Source: an uncultured Oscillospiraceae bacterium (GTDB taxonomy: Bacteria; Bacillota; Clostridia; Oscillospirales; Oscillospiraceae). From it: a stretch of DNA of 41,660 nt. The notes below the pieces were generated by a model, which was given only the letters and a program-made list of their open reading frames with translations, did not search any database and was not told where the DNA came from. Position numbers and translations under genes: made by a program. The stretch is taken from the NCBI GenBank assembly GCA_947627715.1, contig CANQXK010000023.1, positions 1 through 41,660 on the forward strand. The letters run 5' to 3'. Each line of letters begins with the position of its first letter. Position 1 is the stretch's first letter. Below, in pieces: positions 24,006-32,053 of the stretch.

Positions 24006-24374
24006 ATGGAGACACCGAAAATTTTTGAAAGCGAATATAAATTCTGCCTCATCCTCTGGGAGAACGAACCCGTCAACTCCACGGAGCTTGTCAAGCTGTG
24101 CAAGACCCGTCTGGGGTGGTCCAAGGCCACCACGTACACGGTGATACGCCGCCTGTCGGAGAGAGGCGTCCTCAAAAACGAGAACGCCACGGTGACGAGC
24201 CTGGTCTCCAAGGCCGAGGCCCAGGCGGCGCAGATGGACGAGCTGATGGACAGGACCTTTGAAGGCTCCCTGCCCGCCTTCGTGGCGGCCTTCGCCAGAT
24301 GCCGGGGCGTGACGAAGAAGGAGCTGGAGGACGTCCGCCGGCTCATCGACGAGTACGAGGAGGAGGACAAGTGA
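24006..24374 (+). CDS. blaI: BlaI/MecI-family transcriptional repressor
   Basis: A 122-residue winged-helix repressor. ESEYKFCLILWENEPVNSTEL and TRLGWSKATTYTVIRRLSERGVL form the helix-turn-helix and wing. The C-terminal helices for dimerisation end in VRRLIDEYEEEDK. In bla/mec systems the repressor is cleaved when the membrane sensor BlaR1 detects a beta-lactam. The gene is directly coupled to a blaR1-like gene (TGATG overlap). No beta-lactamase or penicillin-binding protein gene is adjacent, so the regulated target is unknown. Confidence 0.9.
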   Translation: METPKIFESEYKFCLILWENEPVNSTELVKLCKTRLGWSKATTYTVIRRLSERGVLKNENATVTSLVSKAEAQAAQMDELMDRTFEGSLPAFVAAFARCRGVTKKELEDVRRLIDEYEEEDK

Positions 24375-27300
24375 TGGAGGCCGTATTTCTGAAGCTTTTC
24401 AATCTCTCCCTGGAGGCGTCGTGGCTCATCCTGGCGGTGGTTGTGCTGCGGCTCCTGATGACGCGCGCGCCCAAAAACGTGCGCTGCGTCATGTGGGGGC
24501 TTGTGGGGGTGCGGCTGGCCCTCCCCTTCTCCGTGGAGAGCGTCCTGAGCCTCATCCCCTCCCGGGAGGTGCTCAGCGAGAGCGCGGTGCGCTACGACCC
24601 GGCCCCCACCATCCACACCGGGGTCCCGGCGCTGGACGGCGCGGTGAACCCCGCCTTCTCCCAGACCTTCGCCCCGTCGCCGGCGGCCAGCGTCAACCCG
24701 CTGCACGTGCTCACCGTCATCGCCGGGTGGGTGTGGGCCGCCGGCATGGCGGCGATGCTTGTCTATTTCCTGTTCTCCGCCGTGTCCCTCCGCCGCCGCG
24801 TCTCCGGGGCGGTGGAGACGGAGCCGGGGATCTGGGAGTCGGGCGCGGTGCCCTCCCCCTTTGTGTTCGGCCTCATCAGGCCCCGGATTTACCTGCCGGA
24901 GGACATGGACCCGCAGGCGCGGGAGTACGTGGCGGCCCACGAGCGGGCGCACATCAAAAGGCGCGACTACCTCTTCAAGCCCCTGGCGTTCCTAGTGCTG
25001 GCGGTCTACTGGTTCAACCCGCTGGTGTGGCTTGCGTATGTCCTGCTGTGCCGGGACATCGAGCTTGCCTGTGACGAGGCCGTCCTGAAGGAGCTGGGGG
25101 CCGGGGCGAAAAAAGCCTACTCCCAGGCGCTCCTGTCGGCGGTGACCTTCCACCGCCACGTGGCGGCCTGCCCCGTGGCCTTCGGGGAGGGGAAGCTGAC
25201 GCAGCGGGTGAAGAACGTGCTGCGGTGGAAAAAGCCCGTTTTGTGGCTGACGGCGCTCTCCGTCCTGATCTGCGCCGTGCTGGCGGTGTGCTTCCTGACG
25301 GACCCCAGGGACGATAAGGAGGACCTGGCGGGGCGGTACGTCCTGACCTCCGAGGTCGATCGGAACATGGGCGGCGGCTTCTGGATCCTGCTCCGGGAGG
25401 ACGGGACCATGGAGTACTCCGAGGGCTACGCCTCCAGCGTTCTGGGCGAGGGGACCTGGAAATTGGAGAAGACCCGCGTGACCCTCACGGAGAGCGGTGG
25501 GTACGGGCGGACCTTCGCCTTCGATCTCAGGGACGGCGCCCTCGTCTACAACGCCGGGGCCTCCGATGCGTTTTCATACATCCGGCTCCCCGACGGCGCG
25601 CTCTTTGAGCGGGACGGCGGCACGGAGGCCGAAGCCGGAGACAATACCGGCGTCAACGCCGACACCGATTTTGTCTCCTTCACCCCCATGGGCTGGCGGC
25701 TCAACGTGTCGGAGAGCGGCATGGCCAGGATCTGTGACGACTCCACCGGCGAGACGCGGGGCGACGAGGTATGGCGCGGAGAGGGGTTTGACGGGTTTGC
25801 CATGTGGAACGACTTCAACGGCGATCACGTTCTCCTGCGCCGGGGCGGAAAATATAAGGCGCTGGAGATCCGAGAGGGCCGTCTTTGGGACATCGCCCTC
25901 AAAGACGACCCCGGCGCGGCGCTGACCCCCCACGACAGCTATTGGGAGGGACCCTTCTGGTTGCTGCTGGAAACGCCGGAGGGAGAATTGGCCCTCTACA
26001 CCCTGGGGGACGAGTGGGCATACCCCCGATCCGGCCCGGAATTTTACGCCTCCCTCTTTGAAAAATGCGCCCAGAGCGACGGTGCCACCAGCGAGCTGCT
26101 GGCAGACGTCTATGTGGAGATATTCGACCTTGACCCGGAGAGATTTCTGACGGAATTGGGTTCTCAAGGCCAGAGGGCACGGGAAAACGCGGCACAACTG
26201 CTGGTCTACGGCAAGGCCTCCGGGGATTTTGACGCTTTCCGGGAGATGATCACGGGCCATCAGGCGGTGAGCGATCCGGCGGGCCTGGCGCTTGCGGCGG
26301 TAGAGGAGGCCATGGAGGACTACATCGAGGCCATGACCTACGACAACTTCCCCATGAACGAGGCCCACAGCCGCTGGGCGCAGACCTTCAAGGACAGCTC
26401 CGGCGTCCCGCGGGTGACGGTGAACGGAAGCTCCGGCGTGGAACAGACCGTCCCCGTGCCGGAGGGCTATGGCGGCGTCAGCTGTGAGGCGCTGTGCTGG
26501 GTGAGCGACGACGCGCTTCTCGTGAAGGGGACCTACCCCGGCGGGACGGTCTATTTCCTCTTCGACGCCCGCACAGGCGTCTCCCACGCGGCGGGGAGCG
26601 GGGAATTTTACGCGCTCCTCTTCGGCGAGGGCCTTGACAGCGATTTCTATCGTTCCCGCCGGGCGGCGCACTACCCGCGGCTCATGGAGGCCGACGCCAA
26701 AGCCTTCCTTCGCGGCCTTTTGACGGCGGGGGACGCGGAGGCGAATCTGGACCTGGCCGCCCAGGGCGCGGCTGCGGACGCGGAGACGGCGGATCGGATC
26801 GACACGCTGATGTACGGCCTCCGGGACGACCCGGAGGTGGGAGAGCTGGCCCAGACGCTTCGGGGAAAGATCGGCTCCCTGATGGCGGAGAGGACGGAAA
26901 ACATGACCCCGCCCACCTTTGAGGGCACGCCTCAGAGGCAGGAGCCGTTCACCTGGTCCCCGGAGCTGCCCTCCGCCGCGCTGGGCATCGCGGCCATGCC
27001 CGATTGGGCACCGTCGCGGCCCCTTGACGCCGGGCCTGTCCTCCCGGAGCTGGAGGGGCGGCAGTTTGAGGGCTTTGACACTCTGGCGGACCTTTCAAAG
27101 CTCCGCGAGTGGAAGATAGGCCTGGGCGGCGACGCCTGGTGGGACGGGGCGGCTTTGGAGGAGCGGCTTTCCAGGGCGGCGGCGACGCTGTGGGGCGGCG
27201 ACGTCACCGTGTCGAACACCGACAGGGGCCTTGAGTTGGCCGCCCCCATGGTGGGCGGGTTCCGGGAGGTGATCCGCGCGGGCGGCGTGGACGGGAGCGA

Positions 27301-27946
27301 CCTTGTCATCAGCTACTCCGCCCGGAACGACTACACCGAGACGGCCCCCTATTTCACGGGGAACCCGGTCACCGCCGGGGAGTCCGTGGCCGCCGCGCGG
27401 GCGATGGCGGCGGTGTTCGGCATGGAGAGCCTGACGGCGGGGGACCCCTCCCAGCTCCGGGCCGACGGCGAGGAACACATGGTGGGCTGGTCCCTCACGC
27501 TGGACGGACTGCCCTTCATGCGCAGCAGCGTCTACGCCTATGTGGTGGACGGCCGGGTGACCGACTTCTCCGTCTCCCTCCCGGCCGTCTCCGCCGTCAC
27601 CGGGGACGCGCCCCGGTGGTTCCTGACGCCGGAACAGGCCCTCTACTGCGTCAACTACGCCAGAAGCACGGCGCACCTAAACGCCGTGGAGGGCGACGGG
27701 ACGTATCGGAGCGAACTCATCAAGGCCCCGGAGCCGGTGAGCGTCACTCTGGGCTGGAGCGACTTCTTCACAAACGATCGGAACGAGCTGACCCCGGCCT
27801 ATTATTTCAATTTCCAGAGCGACGAGTATAGGAAGGAGGGCGTCCCCTGGCGCGACACCTGCACCGCCGTGGTGGACGCCTACACCGGCGCCGTCCGCAT
27901 GACCGCGGGCTGGGAGGAGTGGGACTCCCCCTATACGCCCCAATGA
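24374..27946 (+). CDS. BlaR1-type M56 membrane peptidase with giant extracellular region
   Basis: An 1190-residue protein. The N-terminal 310 residues are a BlaR1/MecR1 M56 domain. It has three membrane helices, the zinc motif HERAH (189-193), the third-ligand region ELACDEAVL (about 230-237), and a fourth helix ending LAVCFLTDP near 312. In BlaR1 this is followed by a 250-residue penicillin-binding sensor with STxK; here about 880 residues follow and I see no clear STxK/SxN/KTG set. Two similar EFYA.LF segments, near 555 and 740, each followed by helical repeats, suggest internal duplication. The last 200 residues (SLTLDGLPFMRSSVYAYV) resemble YcdB/PepSY-like domains. ATG 24374 overlaps the blaI stop. 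Confidence 0.82.
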   Translation: MEAVFLKLFNLSLEASWLILAVVVLRLLMTRAPKNVRCVMWGLVGVRLALPFSVESVLSLIPSREVLSESAVRYDPAPTIHTGVPALDGAVNPAFSQTFAPSPAASVNPLHVLTVIAGWVWAAGMAAMLVYFLFSAVSLRRRVSGAVETEPGIWESGAVPSPFVFGLIRPRIYLPEDMDPQAREYVAAHERAHIKRRDYLFKPLAFLVLAVYWFNPLVWLAYVLLCRDIELACDEAVLKELGAGAKKAYSQALLSAVTFHRHVAACPVAFGEGKLTQRVKNVLRWKKPVLWLTALSVLICAVLAVCFLTDPRDDKEDLAGRYVLTSEVDRNMGGGFWILLREDGTMEYSEGYASSVLGEGTWKLEKTRVTLTESGGYGRTFAFDLRDGALVYNAGASDAFSYIRLPDGALFERDGGTEAEAGDNTGVNADTDFVSFTPMGWRLNVSESGMARICDDSTGETRGDEVWRGEGFDGFAMWNDFNGDHVLLRRGGKYKALEIREGRLWDIALKDDPGAALTPHDSYWEGPFWLLLETPEGELALYTLGDEWAYPRSGPEFYASLFEKCAQSDGATSELLADVYVEIFDLDPERFLTELGSQGQRARENAAQLLVYGKASGDFDAFREMITGHQAVSDPAGLALAAVEEAMEDYIEAMTYDNFPMNEAHSRWAQTFKDSSGVPRVTVNGSSGVEQTVPVPEGYGGVSCEALCWVSDDALLVKGTYPGGTVYFLFDARTGVSHAAGSGEFYALLFGEGLDSDFYRSRRAAHYPRLMEADAKAFLRGLLTAGDAEANLDLAAQGAAADAETADRIDTLMYGLRDDPEVGELAQTLRGKIGSLMAERTENMTPPTFEGTPQRQEPFTWSPELPSAALGIAAMPDWAPSRPLDAGPVLPELEGRQFEGFDTLADLSKLREWKIGLGGDAWWDGAALEERLSRAAATLWGGDVTVSNTDRGLELAAPMVGGFREVIRAGGVDGSDLVISYSARNDYTETAPYFTGNPVTAGESVAAARAMAAVFGMESLTAGDPSQLRADGEEHMVGWSLTLDGLPFMRSSVYAYVVDGRVTDFSVSLPAVSAVTGDAPRWFLTPEQALYCVNYARSTAHLNAVEGDGTYRSELIKAPEPVSVTLGWSDFFTNDRNELTPAYYFNFQSDEYRKEGVPWRDTCTAVVDAYTGAVRMTAGWEEWDSPYTPQ

Positions 27947-28019
27947 CCCCGGCGTAAATCGTCACAGCCGAAAAAACAAAGTCCAGATGTTCTCCCGGAG
28001 CCGTGCGCTCTCAAAAACC

Positions 28020-28062
28020 GATCGCCGGAAAAAGGCCCTGCGGCCTTTTTCCGGCGGTTTTT
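28020..28062. terminator. Terminator between blaR1 and the yolD-like gene
   Basis: CGCCGGAAAAAGGCC/GGCCTTTTTCCGGCG followed by GTTTTT is a perfect 15-bp stem of the hairpin I type, between convergent genes. The rest of 27947-28060 holds no gene. Confidence 0.9.
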
Positions 28063-28450
28063 ACCGTCCGCCCAGGTCCACGATGTCCCGTGTCTCAATT
28101 TTGGCGTTTGTCAGAAGCAGGACGCCGGAGGCGGGGTGGCTGGCGATGTACTCCCCCGTGGTGACCCGGTAACGGCCCAGGTCGGCGCCGTTCTCGGTCT
28201 TCAGCCGCTCAAACCACGTCACCGTCACCGGGTCTCCCCGCCGGAAGGCCCGCAGCCGCCGGTCCAGCTGCTCGGCCCTGTCCGGGGCGATCTCCGGGCG
28301 GGGCGCGTACCGCAGCTCCCGCGCGGCCAGAGAGTCGTCCAGGCCCCGGAGCGCGGAGAAGGGCGCGAAGATCTTGGCCCGGTCGGCCCTGGCCATTTTG
28401 GGATAGCCGCTGCTGCGGCGGGCGTTGATGATGTCCTGATAGATGTTCAT
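28061..28450 (-). CDS. YolD-like protein
   Basis: A 129-residue protein. MARADRAKIFAPFSALRGLDD is the start of the YolD-like domain, and TVTWFERLKTENGADLGRYRVTTGEY has the beta-sheet pattern of the family. YolD-like genes often adjoin Y-family polymerases such as uvrX in Bacillus phages and plasmids, which suggests a role in damage tolerance; the mechanism is not known. Its ATG overlaps the polymerase stop (ATGA) and GGAGG lies ahead, so the two are made from one message. Confidence 0.87.
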   Translation of the reverse strand: MNIYQDIINARRSSGYPKMARADRAKIFAPFSALRGLDDSLAARELRYAPRPEIAPDRAEQLDRRLRAFRRGDPVTVTWFERLKTENGADLGRYRVTTGEYIASHPASGVLLLTNAKIETRDIVDLGGR

Positions 28451-29802
28451 TTTCTATGTCCTCCAATCTGGCCGTTCCGCTCGCGGGCGGTGGCCCCCTC
28501 CAGAAAATCGTGGCCCTTCAAGAGGGCGTTTTTCCCGTACTTTTTGTGTACGTCCAGCACGGCCCGCTGAAGCGCGCTCTCCCGCGCCTCGCGCCGGCTG
28601 TTCTGGAACAGATTCAGCTGCTCCACCCGCTCCTGCGCGCCGGAGAGGCGGATGGCGGTGAGGTTGATCCGCCGCACCGTAAGCTCCCGGTTGACGATCC
28701 TGTCGTAGAGCGTCAGGGCCGCCTCCGTCACCCGCGACAGCGCGTCCGTGGGGCTGCCCAGGGGCTGGGTCCCGTGGGCGGAGACGGGGACCTTTCGCCC
28801 GTAGTGGTCGGACTTGACGGCGCCGCCCCAGTCCCCGTTCTCCCGGTCGTACCCCACGTGGAGCACCACGGCCCCGGCGATGAGGTCCCTGTCCGTCAGG
28901 TCCAGCGCCAGCTCCTCCGCCATCTCTCGGACGATGATCCGGGCCTCGTCGAAGCGGTAGGGGCGGGAGAGGACCTGCCCGGTGCTGCGGGAGGTGTCCG
29001 ATGGGCGGTAGGACTTGATGTCCTCCATGGTGCAGCTCTCCTCGCCCCAGGCGTGGTCTATGAGGATCTCCGCGTCCACGCCGAAGGTCCGAAAAAGCGC
29101 GCTCTCGTCCCGGAGGCTCAGCCGCGCCAGGTCCCCCATGGTGAAGACCCCCAGCTTCGCCAGCCGCGCGGAGACGCCCCCCGCCACCATCCAGAAATCG
29201 GTGATGGGGCGGTGGTCCCACAGGAGCCGGCGGTAGCTCATCTCGTCAAGCTCGGCCAGACGCACCCCGTCCCGGCCGGGCTTCGTCTTTTTCGCCACCA
29301 CGTCCATGGCGATCTTGGCCAGATACAGGTTCGTGCCCAGCCCCGCCGTGGCGGTGATGCCCGTGCGGGCCAGCACGTCCCGGATCATGGTCACGGCAAG
29401 CTCCCGCGCCGTCATTTTCAGGGGCTTTAAGTATTTGGCCGCGTCGATGAACACCTCGTCGATGGAGTAGACGTGGATGTCCTCCGGGGCGACGTATTGG
29501 AGGTAGGCGGCGTAGATTTTGGCGGAGGTCTCCACGTAGAGGGCCATCCGGGGCCGGGCGATGATGAAATCCACCTCCGTCCCGGTGCGGGCCTTCACCT
29601 CCCGGAGCCGCTCATAGACCTCAAAAAGGCGCGGCCTCCCCGGTACGCCCAGAGCCTTGAGGGCCGGGGACACGGCCAGACAGATGGTCTTGTCCGTCCG
29701 CGTCTCGTCCGCCACCACGAGCCTGGCCGTCAGCGGGTCAAGCCCCCTGTCCACGCACTCCACCGAGGCGTAGAAGGATTTGAGATCGATGCAGATATAC
29801 AT
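28447..29802 (-). CDS. Y-family DNA polymerase, UvrX/DinB-like
   Basis: A 451-residue translesion polymerase. The palm has CIDLKSFYASVEC (metal-binding Asp; a Lys replaces the usual Ala after Leu, as in UvrX/YqjW proteins) and YSIDEVFID (catalytic Asp-Glu). The helix-hairpin-helix thumb has LGVFTMGDLARL. A little-finger region follows, and the C-terminus NLFQ includes a possible QLNLF clamp-binding motif. It would copy past damaged bases with low fidelity. ATG 29802 follows GGAGG at seven bases; the frame runs on into the promoter region. It is divergent from the XRE/ImmA pair and sits under a promoter overlapping probable XRE operators. Confidence 0.93.
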   Translation of the reverse strand: MYICIDLKSFYASVECVDRGLDPLTARLVVADETRTDKTICLAVSPALKALGVPGRPRLFEVYERLREVKARTGTEVDFIIARPRMALYVETSAKIYAAYLQYVAPEDIHVYSIDEVFIDAAKYLKPLKMTARELAVTMIRDVLARTGITATAGLGTNLYLAKIAMDVVAKKTKPGRDGVRLAELDEMSYRRLLWDHRPITDFWMVAGGVSARLAKLGVFTMGDLARLSLRDESALFRTFGVDAEILIDHAWGEESCTMEDIKSYRPSDTSRSTGQVLSRPYRFDEARIIVREMAEELALDLTDRDLIAGAVVLHVGYDRENGDWGGAVKSDHYGRKVPVSAHGTQPLGSPTDALSRVTEAALTLYDRIVNRELTVRRINLTAIRLSGAQERVEQLNLFQNSRREARESALQRAVLDVHKKYGKNALLKGHDFLEGATARERNGQIGGHRK

Positions 29803-29893
29803 AACCCTGCCTCCAGAGGGGCTTCCCTGCTTACAGACACAGTATACCCCTTGACGTGTCCGAAAAAACGGACAGGACCGGCAAAATTTCCTG

Positions 29894-29922
29894 TTGACAT
29901 TTTGGGAAGTCTGATGTATAAT
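29894..29922 (+). promoter_or_regulatory. Promoter of the XRE/ImmA operon
   Basis: TTGACA (29894-29899), 17 bases, TATAAT (29917-29922) is a full consensus promoter with a predicted start near 29929. GGGAAGT (29904-29910) lies in the spacer and ACTTCCC (29934-29940) just past the start. Confidence 0.9.
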
Positions 29923-30017
29923 ATGGCAAGTAGACTTCCCATGCACAAGCCCATTATAGGCGATTGTACTTCGCTTGTCAAGGGGTTTTTGAAAATTTTT
30001 GCGAAGTAATACTTCCC
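29904..30017. promoter_or_regulatory. Array of probable XRE operator half-sites
   Basis: Five copies of ACTTC(C/G)C occur: GGGAAGT (29904-29910), ACTTCCC (29934-29940), ACTTCGC (29968-29974), and GCGAAGT-AAT-ACTTCCC (30001-30017). The last pair is an inverted repeat adjoining the ribosome site of the XRE gene. Sites fall in both divergent promoters, so one regulator could control both operons. Confidence 0.75.
29953..29981 (-). promoter_or_regulatory. Promoter of the Y-polymerase/yolD operon
   Basis: TTGACA (29981-29976), 17 bases, TATAAT (29958-29953) on the minus strand is a full consensus promoter. An ACTTCGC half-site (29968-29974) lies in its spacer. Confidence 0.9.
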
Positions 30018-30032
30018 AAAGGAGGCGTACAC

Positions 30033-30446
30033 ATGAAATTTGGCGAGAAACTGCGTCGGCTGCGCGCCGAAAAGCACATCTCTCAGGAGGAGGCCGCGCG
30101 GGCGGCGGGCATCTCCCGCAGGGCCTACGGCTCCTACGAGCAGGACGGGGTCTACCCCCGCAACCGGGAGATCTATGCGCGTCTGGCGTCGCTCTTTTCG
30201 TGCGACGTGAACTACCTGCTCACGGAGGACGAGGATTTTGTGACCAGCGCGGGGGAGAAGTACGGCCCCCGGGGCAGCGCCCAGGCCAGGGAGCTGGTGC
30301 GGGAGGCCACGGCCCTCTTTGCCGGCGGGGAGCTTGCCGACGAGGACAAGGACGAGATGCTCCGGGCCATCCAGGAGGCCTACTGGATCGCCAAGGAGCG
30401 CAACAGGAAATACAAGGGCGGCGGCGGACATGACGGACGCGCGTAA
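30033..30446 (+). CDS. XRE-family repressor, partner of ImmA/IrrE peptidase
   Basis: A 137-residue protein. Residues 1-65 form an XRE helix-turn-helix (KLRRLRAEKHISQEEAARAA, then GISRRAYGSYEQDGVYPR). A linker and a C-terminal helical region, DEDKDEMLRAIQEAYWIAKE, follow; this tail is common in XRE regulators encoded beside ImmA/IrrE peptidases. In ImmR/ImmA and DdrO/IrrE pairs the repressor is cleaved by the peptidase after DNA damage. ATG 30033 follows AAAGGAGGC. The gene overlaps the peptidase gene by 17 bases. Confidence 0.88.
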   Translation: MKFGEKLRRLRAEKHISQEEAARAAGISRRAYGSYEQDGVYPRNREIYARLASLFSCDVNYLLTEDEDFVTSAGEKYGPRGSAQARELVREATALFAGGELADEDKDEMLRAIQEAYWIAKERNRKYKGGGGHDGRA

Positions 30447-30963
30447 AATCGTCAGGCGGGCCGACGCCCTTGTGCGCTGGTGCGGCAGCCGGGACCCGAA
30501 GCGGGTGGCGCGGGAGCTGGGGATCGAGATCCTGCCCCGCGGCTTCTCCGCCCAGAAGGGGGCCTACAAGGTCATCATGCGGGTGCCCTTCATCTTCATC
30601 AAGTCCGACCTGGACCCGGTGATGGAGAACATCGTCCTCGCCCACGAGCTGGGGCATCACGTGCTCCACAGGCGCGAGGCGGAGAGCGCCGGCGGCTTTC
30701 AGGAATACGACATCTTCAATATGCGCCACAACCGCATGGAGTACGAGGCCAACGTCTTCGCCTCCCAGCTGACCCTGCCTGACGAGGAGATTTTGGAGTA
30801 CATCCAACAGGGGATGGACATTGGCGAGGTCGCCCGCGCCATGGGGACCGACGTGAACCTGGTGGCGCTAAAGGCGGACACGCTGATCGCGGAGGGGCGC
30901 GCCCTCCGCCGGCAGGAGCACGACACGGACTTCCTGGCCCCGGACAAACCGAATAAAAAATAG
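30430..30963 (+). CDS. ImmA/IrrE family metallopeptidase
   Basis: A 177-residue M78 peptidase. The zinc motif HELGH is at 72-76 in IVLAHELGHHVLH, and a downstream acidic motif, MEYEANVFASQLTLP, supplies the third ligand Glu near residue 108. The C-terminal helical part ends in a charged tail. Such enzymes cut a partner XRE repressor, the product of the overlapping upstream gene here, relieving repression. Divergence from the polymerase operon fits a damage-response switch. Two stem-loops follow the stop. Confidence 0.92.
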   Translation: MTDARKIVRRADALVRWCGSRDPKRVARELGIEILPRGFSAQKGAYKVIMRVPFIFIKSDLDPVMENIVLAHELGHHVLHRREAESAGGFQEYDIFNMRHNRMEYEANVFASQLTLPDEEILEYIQQGMDIGEVARAMGTDVNLVALKADTLIAEGRALRRQEHDTDFLAPDKPNKK

Positions 30964-31024
30964 TCCTCCCCATCATGGGGAGGACATTTCAACCTGCCGG
31001 AAAAGGCCGCTGGCCTTTTCCGGC
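30961..31024. terminator. Two stem-loops between immA-like and fructokinase genes
   Basis: GTCCTCCCCAT/ATGGGGAGGAC (30963-30985) and GCCGGAAAAGGCC/GGCCTTTTCCGGC (30996-31024) lie between convergent genes. The second is another hairpin I-type stem, followed by AAAGG as in elements A and B, but the rest of the element is absent. Confidence 0.75.
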
Positions 31025-31073
31025 AAAGGATATTGAGGGAAAATTTTTCGCGGCGGGAGGGAAGGCCGGGCGC

Positions 31074-32042
31074 TCAGATCCGGGCCAGGACGGCTTCCAC
31101 CTCCGCCCGCTCCGGCATGGAGCGGATGGCCCCTTTCTTCGTGGTGACCAGGTACGCGGCGGCGTTGGCGAAGCGAAGCATGGAGGCGAGGTCCGCGTCC
31201 GTGAGGCCGTCCACGCCCCGGTCCAGGACGTGGTGGAGGACGCAGGCGCAGAAGGTGTCGCCGGCGCCGGTGGTCTCCACGGTGCCGCCCAGGGTGACGC
31301 CGGGGACATAGACGTGGCGGCCCTCATAATAGGCGTGGCTGCCGTCGGGTCCGGCGGTGACGTTCAGGAGCCTGATGTTGGGGTGCCCGGCGTAGAGCGC
31401 CGCCGCCCCCGCGTCAAAATCCGTCTCGCCGGTCATGAACTCCAGCTCGTTGTCGGCGATCTTCACCACGTCCGCGTGGGAGAGGCCCCAGGCGATGCAC
31501 GCCCTGGCCTCGTCATCGCTCCGCCACAGGGGCGGGCGGAGGTTGGGGTCGAAGGAGATGAGCGCCCCGGCGGCTTTAGCCGCCTCCACCGCGCACACGG
31601 TGGCCTCCCGGACGCCGGGGTGGGTCATGGACAAAGTCCCGAAGTGGAAGATCCGGGCGCTCTCGATAAGCTCCAGGGGAAGCTCGCCGGCCCTCAGCGC
31701 CATATCCGCGCCGGGGTTGCGGTAGAAGGAGAAATCCCTGTCGCCGCCGGGGAGGGTCTTGACAAACGCCAGGGTGGTGCGGGCGTCCCGGTCCACAAGG
31801 AGGCCGCGCATATCGATGCCCGCGCCCTCCGCCACGGCCCGCAGCGTCCGGCCGAACATATCGTCCCCCACCTTGCCCACAAAGGCGGTGCGGCGGCCCA
31901 GCTTTTGGAGCATGGCCAGCACGTTGCAGGGCGCGCCGCCGGGGTTGGCCTCAAAGAGGGTGTTCCCCTGGGGGGACACGCCGTTTTCGGTGAAGTCCAT
32001 GAGAAGCTCGCCAAGGGCCACAACGTCATACTTTTTGCTCAT
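31074..32042 (-). CDS. PfkB-family carbohydrate kinase, probable fructokinase
   Basis: A 322-residue ribokinase-fold enzyme. The N-terminal signature is GGAPCNVLAMLQKLG, and the C-terminal PfkB motif ETTGAGDTFCACVLHH holds the catalytic Asp. ALGELLMDFT is typical of ScrK-like fructokinases. It likely phosphorylates fructose released by the GH32 enzymes, feeding fructose 6-phosphate into glycolysis. ATG 32042 follows GAGGTG, 11 bases after the GH32 stop. Last gene of the fructan operon. Confidence 0.88.
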   Translation of the reverse strand: MSKKYDVVALGELLMDFTENGVSPQGNTLFEANPGGAPCNVLAMLQKLGRRTAFVGKVGDDMFGRTLRAVAEGAGIDMRGLLVDRDARTTLAFVKTLPGGDRDFSFYRNPGADMALRAGELPLELIESARIFHFGTLSMTHPGVREATVCAVEAAKAAGALISFDPNLRPPLWRSDDEARACIAWGLSHADVVKIADNELEFMTGETDFDAGAAALYAGHPNIRLLNVTAGPDGSHAYYEGRHVYVPGVTLGGTVETTGAGDTFCACVLHHVLDRGVDGLTDADLASMLRFANAAAYLVTTKKGAIRSMPERAEVEAVLARI

Positions 32043-32053
32043 TGCCTGACACC

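Noticed and set aside
28447-30963. Prophage or integrated element around the XRE/ImmA genes
   Set aside because: XRE/ImmA pairs and UvrX/YolD genes are common on phages and conjugative elements, but no integrase, structural, mobilisation or attachment-site sequence is visible here.
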